Below are positions 24,076 through 36,248 of a stretch of DNA of 64,000 nucleotides, in pieces. Numbering within the stretch: position 1 is the stretch's first letter; each line of letters opens with the position of its first letter. The position numbers and the translations under genes were made by a program. The notes below the pieces were generated by a model. That model had not been told where the DNA came from, made no database searches, and saw only the letters and a program-made list of their open reading frames with translations. The stretch is from Erigeron canadensis (Eukaryota; Streptophyta; Magnoliopsida; Asterales; Asteraceae), in NCBI RefSeq assembly GCF_010389155.1, contig NC_057764.1, forward strand, positions 8,804,001 to 8,868,000. Reading direction: 5' to 3'.

Positions 24076-24657
24076 GGGTGTGTTGACTGGTCAAGATGGG
24101 GAGCGGGTGTTTAACTAAAAAAGGAAAGAAAGGGTTGTTTTCTTCACATATTCAAATCTAAAACTCTTTCCCTTTTTTCTCTCTATGGCAAAAACGAACA
24201 CTCCTCCCCAAGAATACCCTTGAATCCGAAAATTCCACCCTCATCCGCCAAATTCTTGCATTCCTTTTCTTTCTCTTCTTAGATTATCAACTATCCATCA
24301 CTCCCATGGGAAAGAATGTAAGTTTTTCTTGTTTATTTTCCTTTTGATCTTTTAATTTTGATTTTTTAGATTTTTGTGTGTAATTGTTGAATTAGTTGGT
24401 GGGTTTTGTTGATTAAGGGGTATGGATGACAATGTAGTGTTCAATTTCACGAATCTAACACTTGTTCATCCGGATTTGAGTCTAAATCAAACCTAGGGTT
24501 TTAAAAATTTGGGGTTTTTCAATGAACAAGTGTGGGGGAGGTTAATGGAAGTTGTTGTAGTTATAAATTGTTGAAAGATTGATATTTAGTGGGAATATTG
24601 CTCCCTTTTTCGGGAAATTCATGATGAACAAAAAGAACCTGCCCAGAACTTCAAGTG

Positions 24658-24778
24658 ACTGCGCCGCAGTGGTGGTTGGGTTTGATCCACTGCGCCGCAG
24701 TCCTTAGCTCATGACCCCCACGTGTTCAGAACCCCACTGCGCCGCAGTGAGGGTTACTTCTTACCACTGTGCCGCAGT
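24658..24778. repeat. Third palindrome cluster (inside predicted env-like intron)
   Basis: Four copies start at 24658, 24689, 24736 and 24766. The first two form a larger inverted pair (GACTGC...GCAGTGG, 14-base spacer, CCACTGC...GCAGTC). The last has TTACC/GGTAA flanks that pair. The Copia C target TAATC lies 3 bases past it, overlapping the paired flank. Confidence 0.8.
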
Positions 24779-24780
24779 GG

Positions 24781-24785
24781 TAATC
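24781..24785. repeat. Target-site duplication of Copia C (left)
   Basis: TAATC, repeated at 36999-37003 immediately outside the other LTR. Confidence 0.9.
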
Positions 24786-25756
24786 CGTAAGTCTCAACTA
24801 TTTCTAGATGGGTGCTAAAGACACCTCTATGTCAATGGTGAGTGTACTTTGCAACACAATCACTTAATCTGGACGTGACCAGTTTAGAGTAATTGTGTAC
24901 TAGGTAATCTGGAGGTTTACTTATTAAGGTGACAGTGTAAATAAGTAAATACAATGCAATAGATAAAATTGACAAGTATTTATATCGATGAGACAATATG
25001 TATTTTTCAAGTGTATTTTATTTATTGATTGTTAAATAAAATACAAGGTTGTTGTGAAACCAAGATAATACAAAGATGTAAATATCCTAACAACCTATGA
25101 AATACAGTTGATCTATACTTGGAAATTCTCTTAACAATTGAAACACTTAAAGTTGTGAAATGTTCCTTTTTGGGATTGAGAGAATATTGCACAAGTTCAC
25201 CAATATTGCAGAATGTATGTGTTTGTAAAATTGTTGAAAAGCTTGGGCAAGGACCTCTATTTATAGTCGAAGTATGAGCATTGGGATCTCAACTTCGAAG
25301 TACAAATATGGTTGACAGCACACAAAAGTATTAGTAAATAATCCTTTGTGTGTGCTAAATAAAGTAAGACAAAGGGTTACTTTATTCAACCACTCTAAAT
25401 CTTTGCACTTTTAACCACAGACAAGATTATTGTCCGGTTAAAAGGATGTAGTGTAAAAGGTCCTCCTCGTGATTAGTGTAAAGCTTTGTAAAGGCATTTA
25501 CACTGAAGGATCTCCAGTTGATTGATCTGGTGAAATGTCAACTGGGCTTCGCTGCTATTGCCATTTCCTTTCTTCCACTTGTTGTCTTCGACTTCAATCG
25601 GAAGGTCTTCAGATTTAAGTCTTCAGATCTCAACTGGAGGAAGTCATCAGTTGCTTAAACTACAATGCAACTGGACTTCTAATATTTCGGACAATTCTTC
25701 ATGCTCTCCAGATGCAGCTGCAGAGCTCCAGTTTATAGCTTAAACTGAACCTTACA
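24786..25756 (-). repeat. 3' LTR of Copia C
   Basis: 971 bp; on the minus strand it starts TGTAAGGTTC and ends GAGACTTACG. TATAAATA lies at 25258-25265. It contains about 221 bp that the other LTR has lost. The PPT (AATTAGGGGGAATT) is at 25757-25770. Confidence 0.9.
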
Positions 25757-26029
25757 AATTCCCCCTAATTGTCCTGAAATATTGCCAAGTATTTTCAAAC
25801 TTGTTTCTATACAAGTATAAGTTTGAAATACTTGAGTTTGATAAAACCTATTAAGTTTCCAAGACATTTTTATAGATCATCAAATGCTTTGGGTTGAGTT
25901 TTAATTGTTTGTAGATCTTATCAGATATCTAACTTGTGAATTACAATCTGGCAACTTGTATATATACAATTTTACAATGAAGTTACAAGAAAGTAAATAA
26001 AATTACAAGCAGATAGATAGAAGGAAAAC

Positions 26030-29000
26030 TCAAACAGATGGCCCTTCGCCAGTTTTCCTTCTTTTGGCAACTGATGAAATTGGTTGTTTGTCTTCAAGAT
26101 CAAGGCCTAGTCTTTCTTCAATGTTTTCCTTGAACTTGATCAGATTTTGCAATACATATTCCCAGCCTTTTTCAACCTTGTTCTTCCGCTGCCTTCCTTC
26201 CAGCAAACTCAACATCTCTACATGCTCTGAATGACCATACTGATGGACATCAGGGTTCTCAGTTGTTCTTTTGGGTCCACCAAAGTATTGAGCCTCAACA
26301 ACAAAATGTTTAGCACCAGGCTTGATCGATACTTTTACATCAGTGATCTTACCTTTATTGTGCCTTCGACGCTGTACATCAGATAAATATGTGCGAGCCT
26401 CTGATTCATTTGTCAGCTTGATCTTGCTCGTGCTCAGTTTTTGAGTAGCAGCTCGAATATCATCAGTTGTGGGTTCAGATGGTTCTACCCAAGTCCTCAG
26501 ATTTGCATCTCTTGATAAGGCTTTCTTTTTTCTTCCTTTGGACTTGGGTGGAGTTAATACTTTGCTGACCACGTTCTTCACCTGTTCAATCCTTTTGAGA
26601 ATCCCTTCTGACCTTATCTCTTTGGCCTTTTCCACCGATACATTCAAACACTTGGTAGTGTTTCCACCGATACTTCAAGCATTTCCTTCAGGGCATTGAC
26701 AATCCTTGGATCTTCTTTTATTTTCTTGTATTCCAACAGTGTCAAGCCAAGGAGTTGTGCGTCAGTTACATCAACAAGAGGGGTTGGAAGATTTTTTCTT
26801 GATTCAAACTGATTTGCCTTCATTTGTTTCTTCCTCTCCTTGACCAGACGCCCAACCCTTGCTAATTTCTGACTTTCGCTTTCAGTAACTGGAGGCAATT
26901 GATCAACATTGCCAGTTTCCAACATAGGTGCATCGGTGGCAGGTTCCTTAGAGTCATCAGTTGCAATGGCCTTTCGTTTATCCACATTCCCCCTAACCAC
27001 ATCATCAAAAGATTCAATCACCTGCTCGCCAGCCTCAATACTGGTAGCAACAACCATCTCCTTTCCTGCACCTGAAGCTTCAACAAGAGTGCGAGGGGCA
27101 CGAACAGATCTTTCCCCCTTGGCAGCATCTAGTCCTTGCCTAATAGCTTCAAAATCGGCATGACTGGAGGGCAAGCGATCTAGAGGCTGCCACGTTTGCA
27201 TGTTCTTGCACTCTTTGAAGACTCCACATAACATGCGAACTGTCCTCCATAGATGATTTATTTCTTGAGATTGAGTAATGACATTTCCACAAGTGGTGTC
27301 TTGACTCTTTTGAATTGCTTGAAGTATACTTAAATCATCTGGGGAGAGCCAGTTGCTGTTGCTTCCTTGCCAACTTCTTCCTTTTCTTTCCCAGCTTCGG
27401 TGGTCAGTTTTTCAATAGCCGTTGTGTGATCAGATACCTTGCTGGCTAATGTATCCAGACTGCACCTCAACTGATTGATCTCAGATGTTATGGGGGTGAG
27501 ATCAACCTGGGGCGCTGCAGTCTTGGTGATCTCAGATATCACCCTTTCTATCAAATTGATCTCAGATCAACCTAAGGTATTTTCAATCCTCTGACCAACT
27601 GAAATGGCCAACTGGTTGCCAAGCTCAACAACATCCAGACCAGGCTTTTCAATAAGTAGTTTGACCTGTCTTTCCAACTCGCTCAACTCAACCTCTGACG
27701 ATCTGACAGTGTTATTCAACAGGTTGGTGATGGATGTGTGTACCTTAGATTGAGTTAGGTCAAAAGCTTCTTTTAAAGAAGTAGCCAGTGAATTGCAGCT
27801 GATGACCAACTCGTTGAGCTTCCTGAATACCAAGTCCTCATTGCCAGAGAACTTGTTAATCCCCAAATCAACCACCCTTACATTTGTGATGTGATCCTTT
27901 TGGTATTTGGAGAGGGACTTGGTATTCTTGTCCAGTGTCTTTTGAATATCCTCCACCCTTGTTAAAAGGTTTGAGATATCGGTTTGGAAAGACACGAACT
28001 GGCTGTCCAGTGACGGAGGGGAAGGTGCTACTGGACTTGCTCGGAATGCAACAGATACAACTGGAGGAGGTACATGAAGTGAAGGTTCTCCAGTTGTTGT
28101 CGCGCCAGCTGAAGGAAGAGAAGTTGTTGATGAAAGAACGGGAAGAGATTCAATGTGACGTTCATGCTAAGAATGCTCAGGTGTGAACGTCGGCGATGGT
28201 GGTGTAAGAATGTGTCTATTTCTAGGCACATTCATAGAGGAAAGTAGTTGTCGAGATGCGAATGTTGGAATTTCTTGTAAGGAGGAGAAGTCAAGAGGTG
28301 AAACTGAAACTTGGGGTTCTTGGGGTTGACCAAGGAGAGAAGGGAGCTGATCAAGTATAGTTGCATCAGCCATCTCCTGGTCAGATTCAATCTCAGATGA
28401 ATCCGAAGACTCAAGCTGAAACTCACCATCATTTATGCCAAGATCCATAAATGTTGGGGGTGGCTGAACAGGTTGTTCAGACTCCTGATGACCAGTTTGA
28501 GTTTCCTCAATGGTTTCATCAGTTATAGGATCCGTTGCCAAAGCATCTTCTCCCTGAAAAGAGGTAACTGGAGCCTCAACTACAATTGCTCTTTCCACAG
28601 TTGCAGTATCATGGGCTTGTGATTCAGGGACCACAATCACAGGCTGTGATTGATCAGATACAGCAAGTCCTGATCTAGATCTTCTTCTATTTTTGGTAGA
28701 TCTTCTTGCTTTTGGAACCGCCTGGATACCGGAGGGGAGATCTCCAGTTTCTGCAACAGTCATAGCATCTATAGACAAACTAGTGGGTCCCTCATTATTT
28801 TGAGGCTCGCCCAGTTGTCTTTCTGACTCACCTGGTGGTGGTGCTCAGTTCTAGAGAATGCCAGTAGCATTCTTGGGGAAATCTGGACTTCATCAGAAGT
28901 GGACACAAGGTTGTCAAGATTTCTTAATAATTCTGGCACAAAGTATAAGGATTGTGTGTTGTTGTACTCTTCTCTGCCCAGAATTAGTATAAAACAAAGG

Positions 29001-29743
29001 GATAGAAATCGCGAGAATGGGATACAAGGACCCCTGTTGCCTTTCAACTTAAATACCAGGCTTCTAAACAGGATGTTGTCGAAATCTACCCTCAGTCCAT
29101 TCCACAGGCAGTAAGCCATCTCTGCCTGGAAGGAGTTTATCTGGTCCAATCCACCAGAACTCCGACCTAAACTTTCCACCAAATGGACCATGAAGTACTT
29201 CCAGGATGGTGAAAGCCCTCTCATAGTGATTGATCCTTTGGTCTTCAGTGCATCCCCCTCCAAAACTTCTTTATTCCCCATGTCAAGGAAGACCTGACGG
29301 AAGTTGATATTAGAGGAAATCACCACTGGACTTTCATCTAGTCTCCAGTAATTGAGGTTAAGGGCCTCCCTCAATGTCTCAGTGGTGATGGTACACGGGA
29401 CTGACCCATCCTTTAAAGAGAAGGAGATAGATGAGTAGTCATCAGAATTAGAAGCTGTGTACCAGAACTCACACAAGTAGTCATGAAACAGCGTGTTTGG
29501 GTTCAGAGAAAAGGCATCGCTGAGGGGAGAAATCCGAAGAAAGGATTGGATTTTCCCAATGAGAGAGTCAGCGGCCTGATGCCCTTGGAGAGATGCCATT
29601 GGATTGTTTGGATTTAATTTTATCAACTTAGAACTAATGGGAGCACCAACAGCGCGAGCAACATTTTTTGATGGAGTATACTCAACAGTGAGTAGATTCA
29701 CATCACGGGAACGAGATGAAGAAGATGATGATTTAGGAGCCAT
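26030..29743 (-). pseudogene. Copia C additional ORF (third ORF), frame-broken
   Basis: Start MAPKSSSSSS at 29743, 130 bp after a TATATATA box. The N-terminal domain is the most complete of the three copies (about 29743-28860): TVEYTPSKNVARA, LSDAFSLNPNTLFHDYLCEF, ITTETLREALNLNYW, SWKYFMVHLVESLGRSS, EMAYCLWNGLRVDF. Next come an acidic low-complexity linker (28778-28167), a helical coiled-coil region (27995-27330, for example VKLLIEKPGLDVVELGNQLA), a charged region (27234-26644) and a basic C-terminal domain (26647-26030) with YGHSEHVEM. Breaks are frame changes near 28780, 27240 and 26645 and stops near 28165, 27565 and 27328. No membrane segment is seen. Function is unknown. Confidence 0.8.
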
Positions 29744-29872
29744 TTGAGATATTGGATTTAGAGTTTTGGATTTAAAGAAGAAAGAGAGAAAGGGATCTCG
29801 AATTGTGAATGATTGGAAGAGTAAATGAAAGGAATTTAGAGTGAAGTAAATGAGAAAAGTATTTAGTGGGGG

Positions 29873-30158
29873 TATATATAGGCAATAAAATATTACCAAA
29901 ATATATACGAAAAGATATTTTAGTCCCCAAATTTTGAAATAGTTTGTAAATATTGATTTTCAGTAATTTTGAGAATTCAAAAATATTTAATACCTCCCAT
30001 CAAGCATTTAATGCTATGACGGCTGGTATTCCTACTCACCCATTAACTTCAACAATTCCCATAAAAAGTGCAGTAATTTTCAGCAAAAAGTCTTGACACG
30101 TAAGACATGTCAGGTGACGTTTGTGAGTGCGAGATAAACACTCGAGTAACATCACGTG
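29873..30158 (-). promoter_or_regulatory. Putative internal promoter for the Copia C additional ORF
   Basis: The 711-bp stretch 29744-30454 has no coding potential. On the minus strand it carries a G-box CACGTG at 30153-30158, ACGTCACC and GACATGTC elements at about 30105-30120, and TATATATA at 29880-29873, then a T/C-rich leader to the ATG at 29743. The arrangement parallels that of Copia A. Confidence 0.5.
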
Positions 30159-30454
30159 TCACAAGTATCCACCAAGTAAAACACAACGTTATGAAATCTG
30201 GTTGACCACCAGTTTGAGACAAGACCAAACTAGCATACTGGAGAGATTTTCCAGATGCCAGTTTCAACTGAGAGATTCACCAGTTGCATTTTTCAAAATA
30301 AAACGAATTTTAATTTGGAAAAATATTTTGAGTCTTTTCCCCCTAAAAATATGATCCATTTGATCAATGACTAGTCTTTGAGTGTATCAAGGCGTTCAAT
30401 CTCCAACCAATCAAGGATCACCTGGACCATCCTCAACTGGAGGGCCTCTCCAGT

Positions 30455-32039
30455 TTAATGAGGATTTAACATACCCAGTTCACTAATGAGATGTTTAAAA
30501 GTTTTCTCATCAAGAGGTTTTGTAAAAACATCAGCTAACTGTTTATCAGTGGGGATGAAATGTATTTCAATGTCTCCTTTCATAACATGATCACGAATGA
30601 AGTGATACCTGATGTCAATATGCTTTGTCTTTGAGTGCATCACTGGGTTGTGAGATATAGCAATTGCACTGGTGTTGTCACAAAAAATTGGGGTTCTTGT
30701 GTATTTCATACCATAATCAAGTAACTGGTTTTTGATCCAGAGAATCTGGGCACAGCAACTGGCTGCAGAAATGTATTCTGCCTCAGCAGTGGACATTGAG
30801 ACCGAAGTCTACTTCTTACTGGTCCAACTCACCAGTTTTCCCCCAGGAAGTGACAACCACCAGTTGTGAATTTTCTATCAATCTTACAACCTACATGATC
30901 TGAATCTGAATAACCCATTAGATCTAACCCTGAGCCTTTGGGATACCAAAGACCAAGGCTAGGGCACCCTTTTAGGTACCTGAAAATGCGTTTAACAGCG
31001 TGCAAATGTGATTCTTTTGGATTAGCCTGAAATCTGGCACATAGACATGTTGCAAACATTATATCTGGTCGACTGGCAGTTAAATACACTAGTGAACCAA
31101 CCATTCCACGATATTCCTTTTGGTCCACTGGTTTACCATTTGAATCAGAGTCCAAATTCAATGGAGCTGAAATAGGTGTGGTTTTTGATGGGATAGAATC
31201 ATATTTGTATTTTCTTAACAAATCTCTAACATATTTTTCTTGGTTAATAAAAATACCATCCATGGTTTTTTTAATTTGTAAACCTAAGAAAAATGTTAAT
31301 TCACCCATTAAACTCATCTCATATTCTTGAGACATGATTTTTGAAAACCTTTTGCACATTCCATCATTAGTTGACCCAAATATAATGTCATCAACATAAA
31401 TTTGTACCAGTAAGATATTACCTTTTTCTTTCAAGATAAATAAGGTATTATCTATTGCACCTCTTTGAAAACCATTATTGAGAAGATGTTTAGTTAGAGT
31501 GTCATACCAGGCTCTTAGGGCTTGACGAAGACCATACAAAGCTTTGTTTAGTCTATATACCCAGTGAGGATGCTTTTCGTTCACGAAACCTGGAGTCTGC
31601 TTAACATACACTTCTTCTTCCAACTTGCCATTCAGGATGCACTTTTGACATCCATCTGGAAGACTTTGAATTGCAAATGAGCAACATAAGCCAAGAAAAT
31701 TCTAATGGCTTCAAGTCTTGCAACTGGGGAAAAAGTTTCATCGAAATCAACACCTTCTGCTTGACAATAACCCTTGGCAACCAATCTAGCTTTGTTCCTG
31801 ACAACATTGCCATCTTCATCCAGCTTGTTTCGGTAGACCCACCTCGTTCCAATGGGTTCTTTCTTTAACCCTGGAGGACAAGGAACAAGTTCTTAAACAT
31901 TGTTCCTTTCGAACTGGTTGAGTTCTTCTTGCATAGCCTCAACCCAGCTTGGATCTGCCAAAGCCTCGTCAATCTTCTTTGGTTCAATCAGTGATAAAAA
32001 GGTGACGTTCAAGCATTGTTCACTTGTGGCTCTTCTAGT
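30455..32039 (-). pseudogene. Copia C reverse transcriptase-RNase H, frame-broken
   Basis: The RT N-terminus (SWVEAMQEELNQFERNNV) is read at about 31955-31900 and ends in a TAA near 31894. GTRWVYRN and [15 protein letters not shown] follow to QMDVKSA near 31640, where one base is missing and the frame shifts. From 31623 to 30829 the frame is open with EEEVYVKQTPGF, the catalytic VQIYVDDIIFGS and GYSDSDHVGC. Near 30829 another break occurs (GGCHFLGENW against GGKLVSWTSKKQ in A). RNase H resumes at 30796 (STAEAEYISAASC, HSKTKHIDIRYH) and ends at 30455 with a normal C-terminus. The first RT half has no long ATG-started ORF and is easy to overlook. Confidence 0.9.
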
Positions 32040-33830
32040 CTAAACCCCACTATCTGGATTTCCAATAATTTGCTCAATGGGATAAGCAACTGTCCATTTA
32101 GTGTATTGACTAGGTTGATTTAGCACAACATCAGTGCAAGACACCTGACGATCTTCAATAGTTGTGGCAACTGGAGAAGGATCAGCCCAAACTACTTCAA
32201 CTTCTTCATCAATGTCAACTGGCGTGTTGACATGATTATCTTCAAATAAAGGCATATTTTGAGGAATTGGAGAAGTCTGAACTGGTTCTGATGTTGTTGT
32301 GGCACGAACATCTGATCCAATCACCAGTTTCTGTGGTACATTGAAACTTATGGAGGGATAGAATGAAGTGTCACTGGAGCTTTTCTTTAGTAAAACTGGT
32401 TCCAAGTCCTGATGACTGGAAACATCTCTTGGTGTATTGACTGATTGATGAACTTGATCAGATACACCAAAATCAACTGGAACAACTGAAGATAAATCAA
32501 GGCTTGGTCTTTTATTGATTGCTTCATTAGATTCATCGAATGTGACATGAATTGTCTCATGTACCTTTTGGAGTCTATAATTATAAAATCTATAGGCTTT
32601 TCTAATATCTGAATACCCCACGAAAACACCCTCATCAGCCTTTGCATCAAACTTTCCTAACTGACTGGAATCATTTAAGATAAAAACTGGACAACCAAAT
32701 ACATGGAAATATCAAATATTTGGTTTGCGATTCCTGAGGACCTCATAGGCAGTCTTCCTATGTCTCTTGACATAAACTGACCGATTTTGGGTATGGCAAG
32801 CAGTTGCCACAACTTCAGCCCAAAAATAGGTGGGAAGACCTGATTCAGATAACATATTTCTGGCAGCTTCAATTAATGTGTGATTCTTTCTTTCAACCAC
32901 ACCATTTTGCTCTGGAGAACGAGCTGAAGAGAAGTTCTGAGAAATGCCAGTGTCAGTTCAAAATGACTCCAATTCTTTGTTGATGAATTCAGTTCCATTA
33001 TCACTTCGCAACTGACAAACTTTCTTGGTATACTTGAGCTCAATTTTCTTGATGAGAGAGATAATTTCACTAGGTGCATCACTTTTTGATCTGATAAATA
33101 CCACCCAACAATACCTGGTGTATTCATCAACAACAACTAAGGTGTATCTTTTACCAGCTTTAGTTTGAACATTCACTGGACCAAAAAGATCCATATGAAG
33201 CATGTGAAGAGGTTCAGTGATACTGAAGTTTTGTCTGGTCTTGAAACTGGCTCTTTTCTTCTTGCCCATCTCAAACCCTGGACATGGCTTCTCCTTTTTA
33301 AAGGAAATTAAAGGTATCCCATCCACCAGTTGTTTTCTTGACAACTTATTGATATTTTTGAAATTGAGGTGGGATAACCTTTTATGCCACAGCCAGTTGG
33401 TGTCCTCATCTGCCTTAAAACAATGCTCTTTTGGAGCTGGTTCCATGTCCATTATGTACACATTCTCTTTCCTTGGTGCAATCATTACCACTTTCCAATC
33501 CTTGTTAAATATGGTGCCTTGAGCAATATCAAACAGAACCTTATATCCATCATCACAAAGCTGACTGACACTTATCAGGTTATATTTCAAACCATTAACA
33601 AATGCAACTTTTGTGAACTGGACCTGCCCATTCTCAATTACACCATATCCTTCAGTTTTCCCACTTCCATCATTACCAAATGTCACTGCCGATCCATCTT
33701 GGACAGTGAACTCTTCCAGCAGGGGCTTACATCCGGTCATAGTCCGGCCAGCAGCGCTGTCCAGATACCAGATATTCTTCTTTCGATCGCCCTGCACACC
33801 CAAGTAGATAATTAATTATTTTTGTGAACC
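32040..33830 (-). pseudogene. Copia C protease-integrase, two internal stops
   Basis: A single frame from about 33830 to 32040 with stops near 32958 and 32710. The protease keeps its catalytic Asp (WYLDSAAGRTMTG, about 33770). The zinc region (HKRLSHLNFKNINKLSRKQL) is followed by CPGFEMG, so one of the expected Cys (CPGCEMG in Copia A) is Phe. The DDE core has D in MDLFGPV, D in RSDNGTEF and E in NGVVERKNH. The stop near 32710 replaces the Gly of NIGYFHVFGC. The tail after GYSDIRKAYRFYNYRL is acidic and low complexity. Confidence 0.9.
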
Positions 33831-34021
33831 CATCTTTTCTTGATGGGTCCACCAGACTTCTCTTGAGAAGTCTCAGCAGATTTACTTGGGTTGAAACTGG
33901 AGGCTGGAACTGGAGGATTATTTCTAGCTTCAGGAGTAAAAACAATTTGTTTGATGGGAACAACAACATCCTCCTTTTTTATTCCAGATTTTGCTCCTTT
34001 TTGAACAGATTGGTTTTGTTT

Positions 34022-34760
34022 TTACTTTTGCTTTAATGGAGGAGTTTTAACAACTTGTTTTTCAACTGAAGAAGACGAAGCTCCTTCCAGATTCTTTATT
34101 CTGGCAGTACAACTTTGTACTTGCCTTGACAAATTTTGGATTTGACTCTCCAGTTTTAACAAAAAGTTGTTTTCTTCAGGCTGCTGAACCTTGGACTTGG
34201 GTTCAGCAAAATTTTGAGTCTTTGGAGTTTTAGGCTCTTTGGACTTTTGAGGTAAAGGATTATCACCAGTTTCCTTTTTAACTGGAGCTTTAGCCTTCTT
34301 GGCTCCAGTTTTGGCCTCAACAGGGGTGGTCTCAATGGATTCAGATTTGGCAGGGTCAGAGGAGTCATAAGGAGTCTCAACTCTAACTGATTCTGGCATC
34401 TGGTGAATTGTGGGTAAAACAGCTGCCATCTGAAGATCACCAGAATTCCAGGCAGGTTTTTGAGCATCAATGGTTTTTGAAAAAGCGTCATAATTTTTAC
34501 CAGATGCTTGTACCCAAGAATTGATAACCATGTGTTCCTTTTCAAGATCACATTTTAGTTTTTGGTTATCTCTTTGAGATTTGGCAGGGTCAGAGGAGTC
34601 ATTTTTCAAATCTGACTCTTTGAGAGCCAACTGGACACTTTGCAAATCATTAATTTGACCTTTCATGTTGTTAAACTCAATTAACACAGTTTCCAAGTAT
34701 CTTTCACAGTCAGTTCTCATAGTTTCAACAAATAACAGGTCATCATTTAATGATTCAGTT
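34022..34760 (-). pseudogene. Copia C gag spacer region
   Basis: An open stretch from 34720 to 34022, conserved with Copia A 12968-12273. It has a helical segment with QKLKCDLEKEHMVINSW, a Lys/Pro-rich middle and the ending LESQIQNLSRQVQSCTARIKN. It carries an internal near-repeat: DSSDPAKSQ and DSSDPAKSE about 210 bp apart, encoded by an identical 22-bp stretch (near 34340 and 34580), which A lacks. Confidence 0.7.
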
Positions 34761-34859
34761 CTGTATCTAATTCAACATCATAATCGCTTACCTTCTTTAA
34801 AATGATGTCAACCCATCTTCCAGAAACAACATCATCCTTCACCACTGGTTGTTGATTTT

Positions 34860-36190
34860 CTAATGCCATGAAACACACATCTCTAATCTCTTCTTCATCA
34901 TCAGATGAATCATCAGAGAGTTCCCATTCCCTTCAGTTTGAGCCATCATGCACTTGTTCTTTTCTTTCTCTTTTTCTTGTTCAAGACACATGAGAGCGAT
35001 TTGGGCCTTAAGTTTCTTGTATTTGGCCTTATAATCATTAGTTTTAACAAAATTTGGGACAACAGGACCAGTTTGGTTGTTCATCTGACTAGATCTGCAT
35101 TCCTTTATGAAATGACCTTTCTTACCATATTTGTAGCAGATAAGATTGGCCTTATCCAGAGAGTTTGAACTGGAAGCATTATTGGACCCATTAAATCGAT
35201 TAGATTTATGCTTGAACCTATTAAAGGTTTTAGCAATCATGGCTACTAGATCATCATCGTCAGTTTCCTCACAACCATTACTTAGATTTGTGGTTAGGCC
35301 AGAAGTCAGTAAGTTGTTTAACATCTCCTTCATAGAATGTAACTGAACATTCTCAGCAGACATTAAAGAAGCACAAGGTTGCCCAGTAAGGTTGGCAACC
35401 TTGGAACTCTGAGCATGGTTTAAAGCATCTTGCTCAGCCAATATTCTTGCATCATCATTGTCTTCAGTGAATCTGAAGGCTCCATAAAGGGAAGCAAGAG
35501 TATGGTTGTGCAAGGTCTTACCTTGTCTTAAGACAAGAACCATGTGTACCCATTTGGATGGCAAGACATCACAGAATTTCTCAAGAAGAATATCCTTATC
35601 CTTCTCCACTCCCAAGCCTCTAAGTTGATTAATTAGGCCAGTAAATCTGGTGTAAGTACCAGTTAAACTTTCATTGGGAAGAGCAAAGAAGGATTCATAC
35701 TTCTTGTTAAGAGCACCCATTCTGGTGACAATTCATCCCACATAGATTTAGCACTGGGAAACAACACAAGTGTTGGAATTAGTTCCTCAGGAGCAATAGC
35801 AAGGATCATGTTTTTCAGTCTGGTATCAAGATCAACCAGTCTGCAATCCTCGTCTGACCAATGTTCCTCAGACTTTTCCCTGGTGCCTCTTCTCCCAGTA
35901 GGGTCATGAAGAGGGCTAACACCACTGGACATGGGTATATATGGTCCATCCTTAAGGATTTTCAACATATACCTCTCTATCCCACCAAAATGCAAGAGCA
36001 TTCTAGCTTTCCATGTACCAAAGGTCTCACCATTCCCATAGAATTTGGGAACTGGAGTGTTGGAGTAATGTACATGGACGTGGTTTGCTCCAGGAGTAGG
36101 AGGAGGAGGAGGAGGGTTAGTATTTGAAGGAGTTATAACATTAGGATTAGATTCATTTGGACCAGAACCATTCTCACCTTCAGCAGCCAT
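34860..36190 (-). pseudogene. Copia C gag, frameshifted
   Basis: Start MAAEGENGSG at 36190. A Pro-rich head is followed by the UBN2-type domain (YGNGETFGTWKARMLLHF, EDCRLVDLDTRLKNMILAIA, SAKSMWDEL). A frame change near 35720 separates it from the rest (GALNKKYESFFALPNESL, LLEKFCDVLPSKW, RQGKTLHNHTLASLYGAFRF). The knuckle reads CYKYGKKGHFIKEC, with Tyr in place of the second Cys, so zinc binding is probably lost. The frame ends at 34860, and a short gap to 34760 carries the rest of the acidic stretch. Confidence 0.9.
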
Positions 36191-36235
36191 CGAAGCAGAC
36201 CTAGGTTATAGAATTGAAACAATTCAACCTGCCTG

Positions 36236-36246
36236 CTCTGATACCA
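36236..36246 (-). other. Primer binding site of Copia C (tRNA-iMet)
   Basis: The minus strand reads TGGTATCAGAG, two bases from the LTR end at 36249. Confidence 0.8.
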
Positions 36247-36248
36247 CT

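Noticed and set aside
31601..31852. An 83-aa minus-strand ORF inside the Copia C RT region
   Set aside because: It is a shadow; the true RT reading is in another frame ([18 protein letters not shown]).
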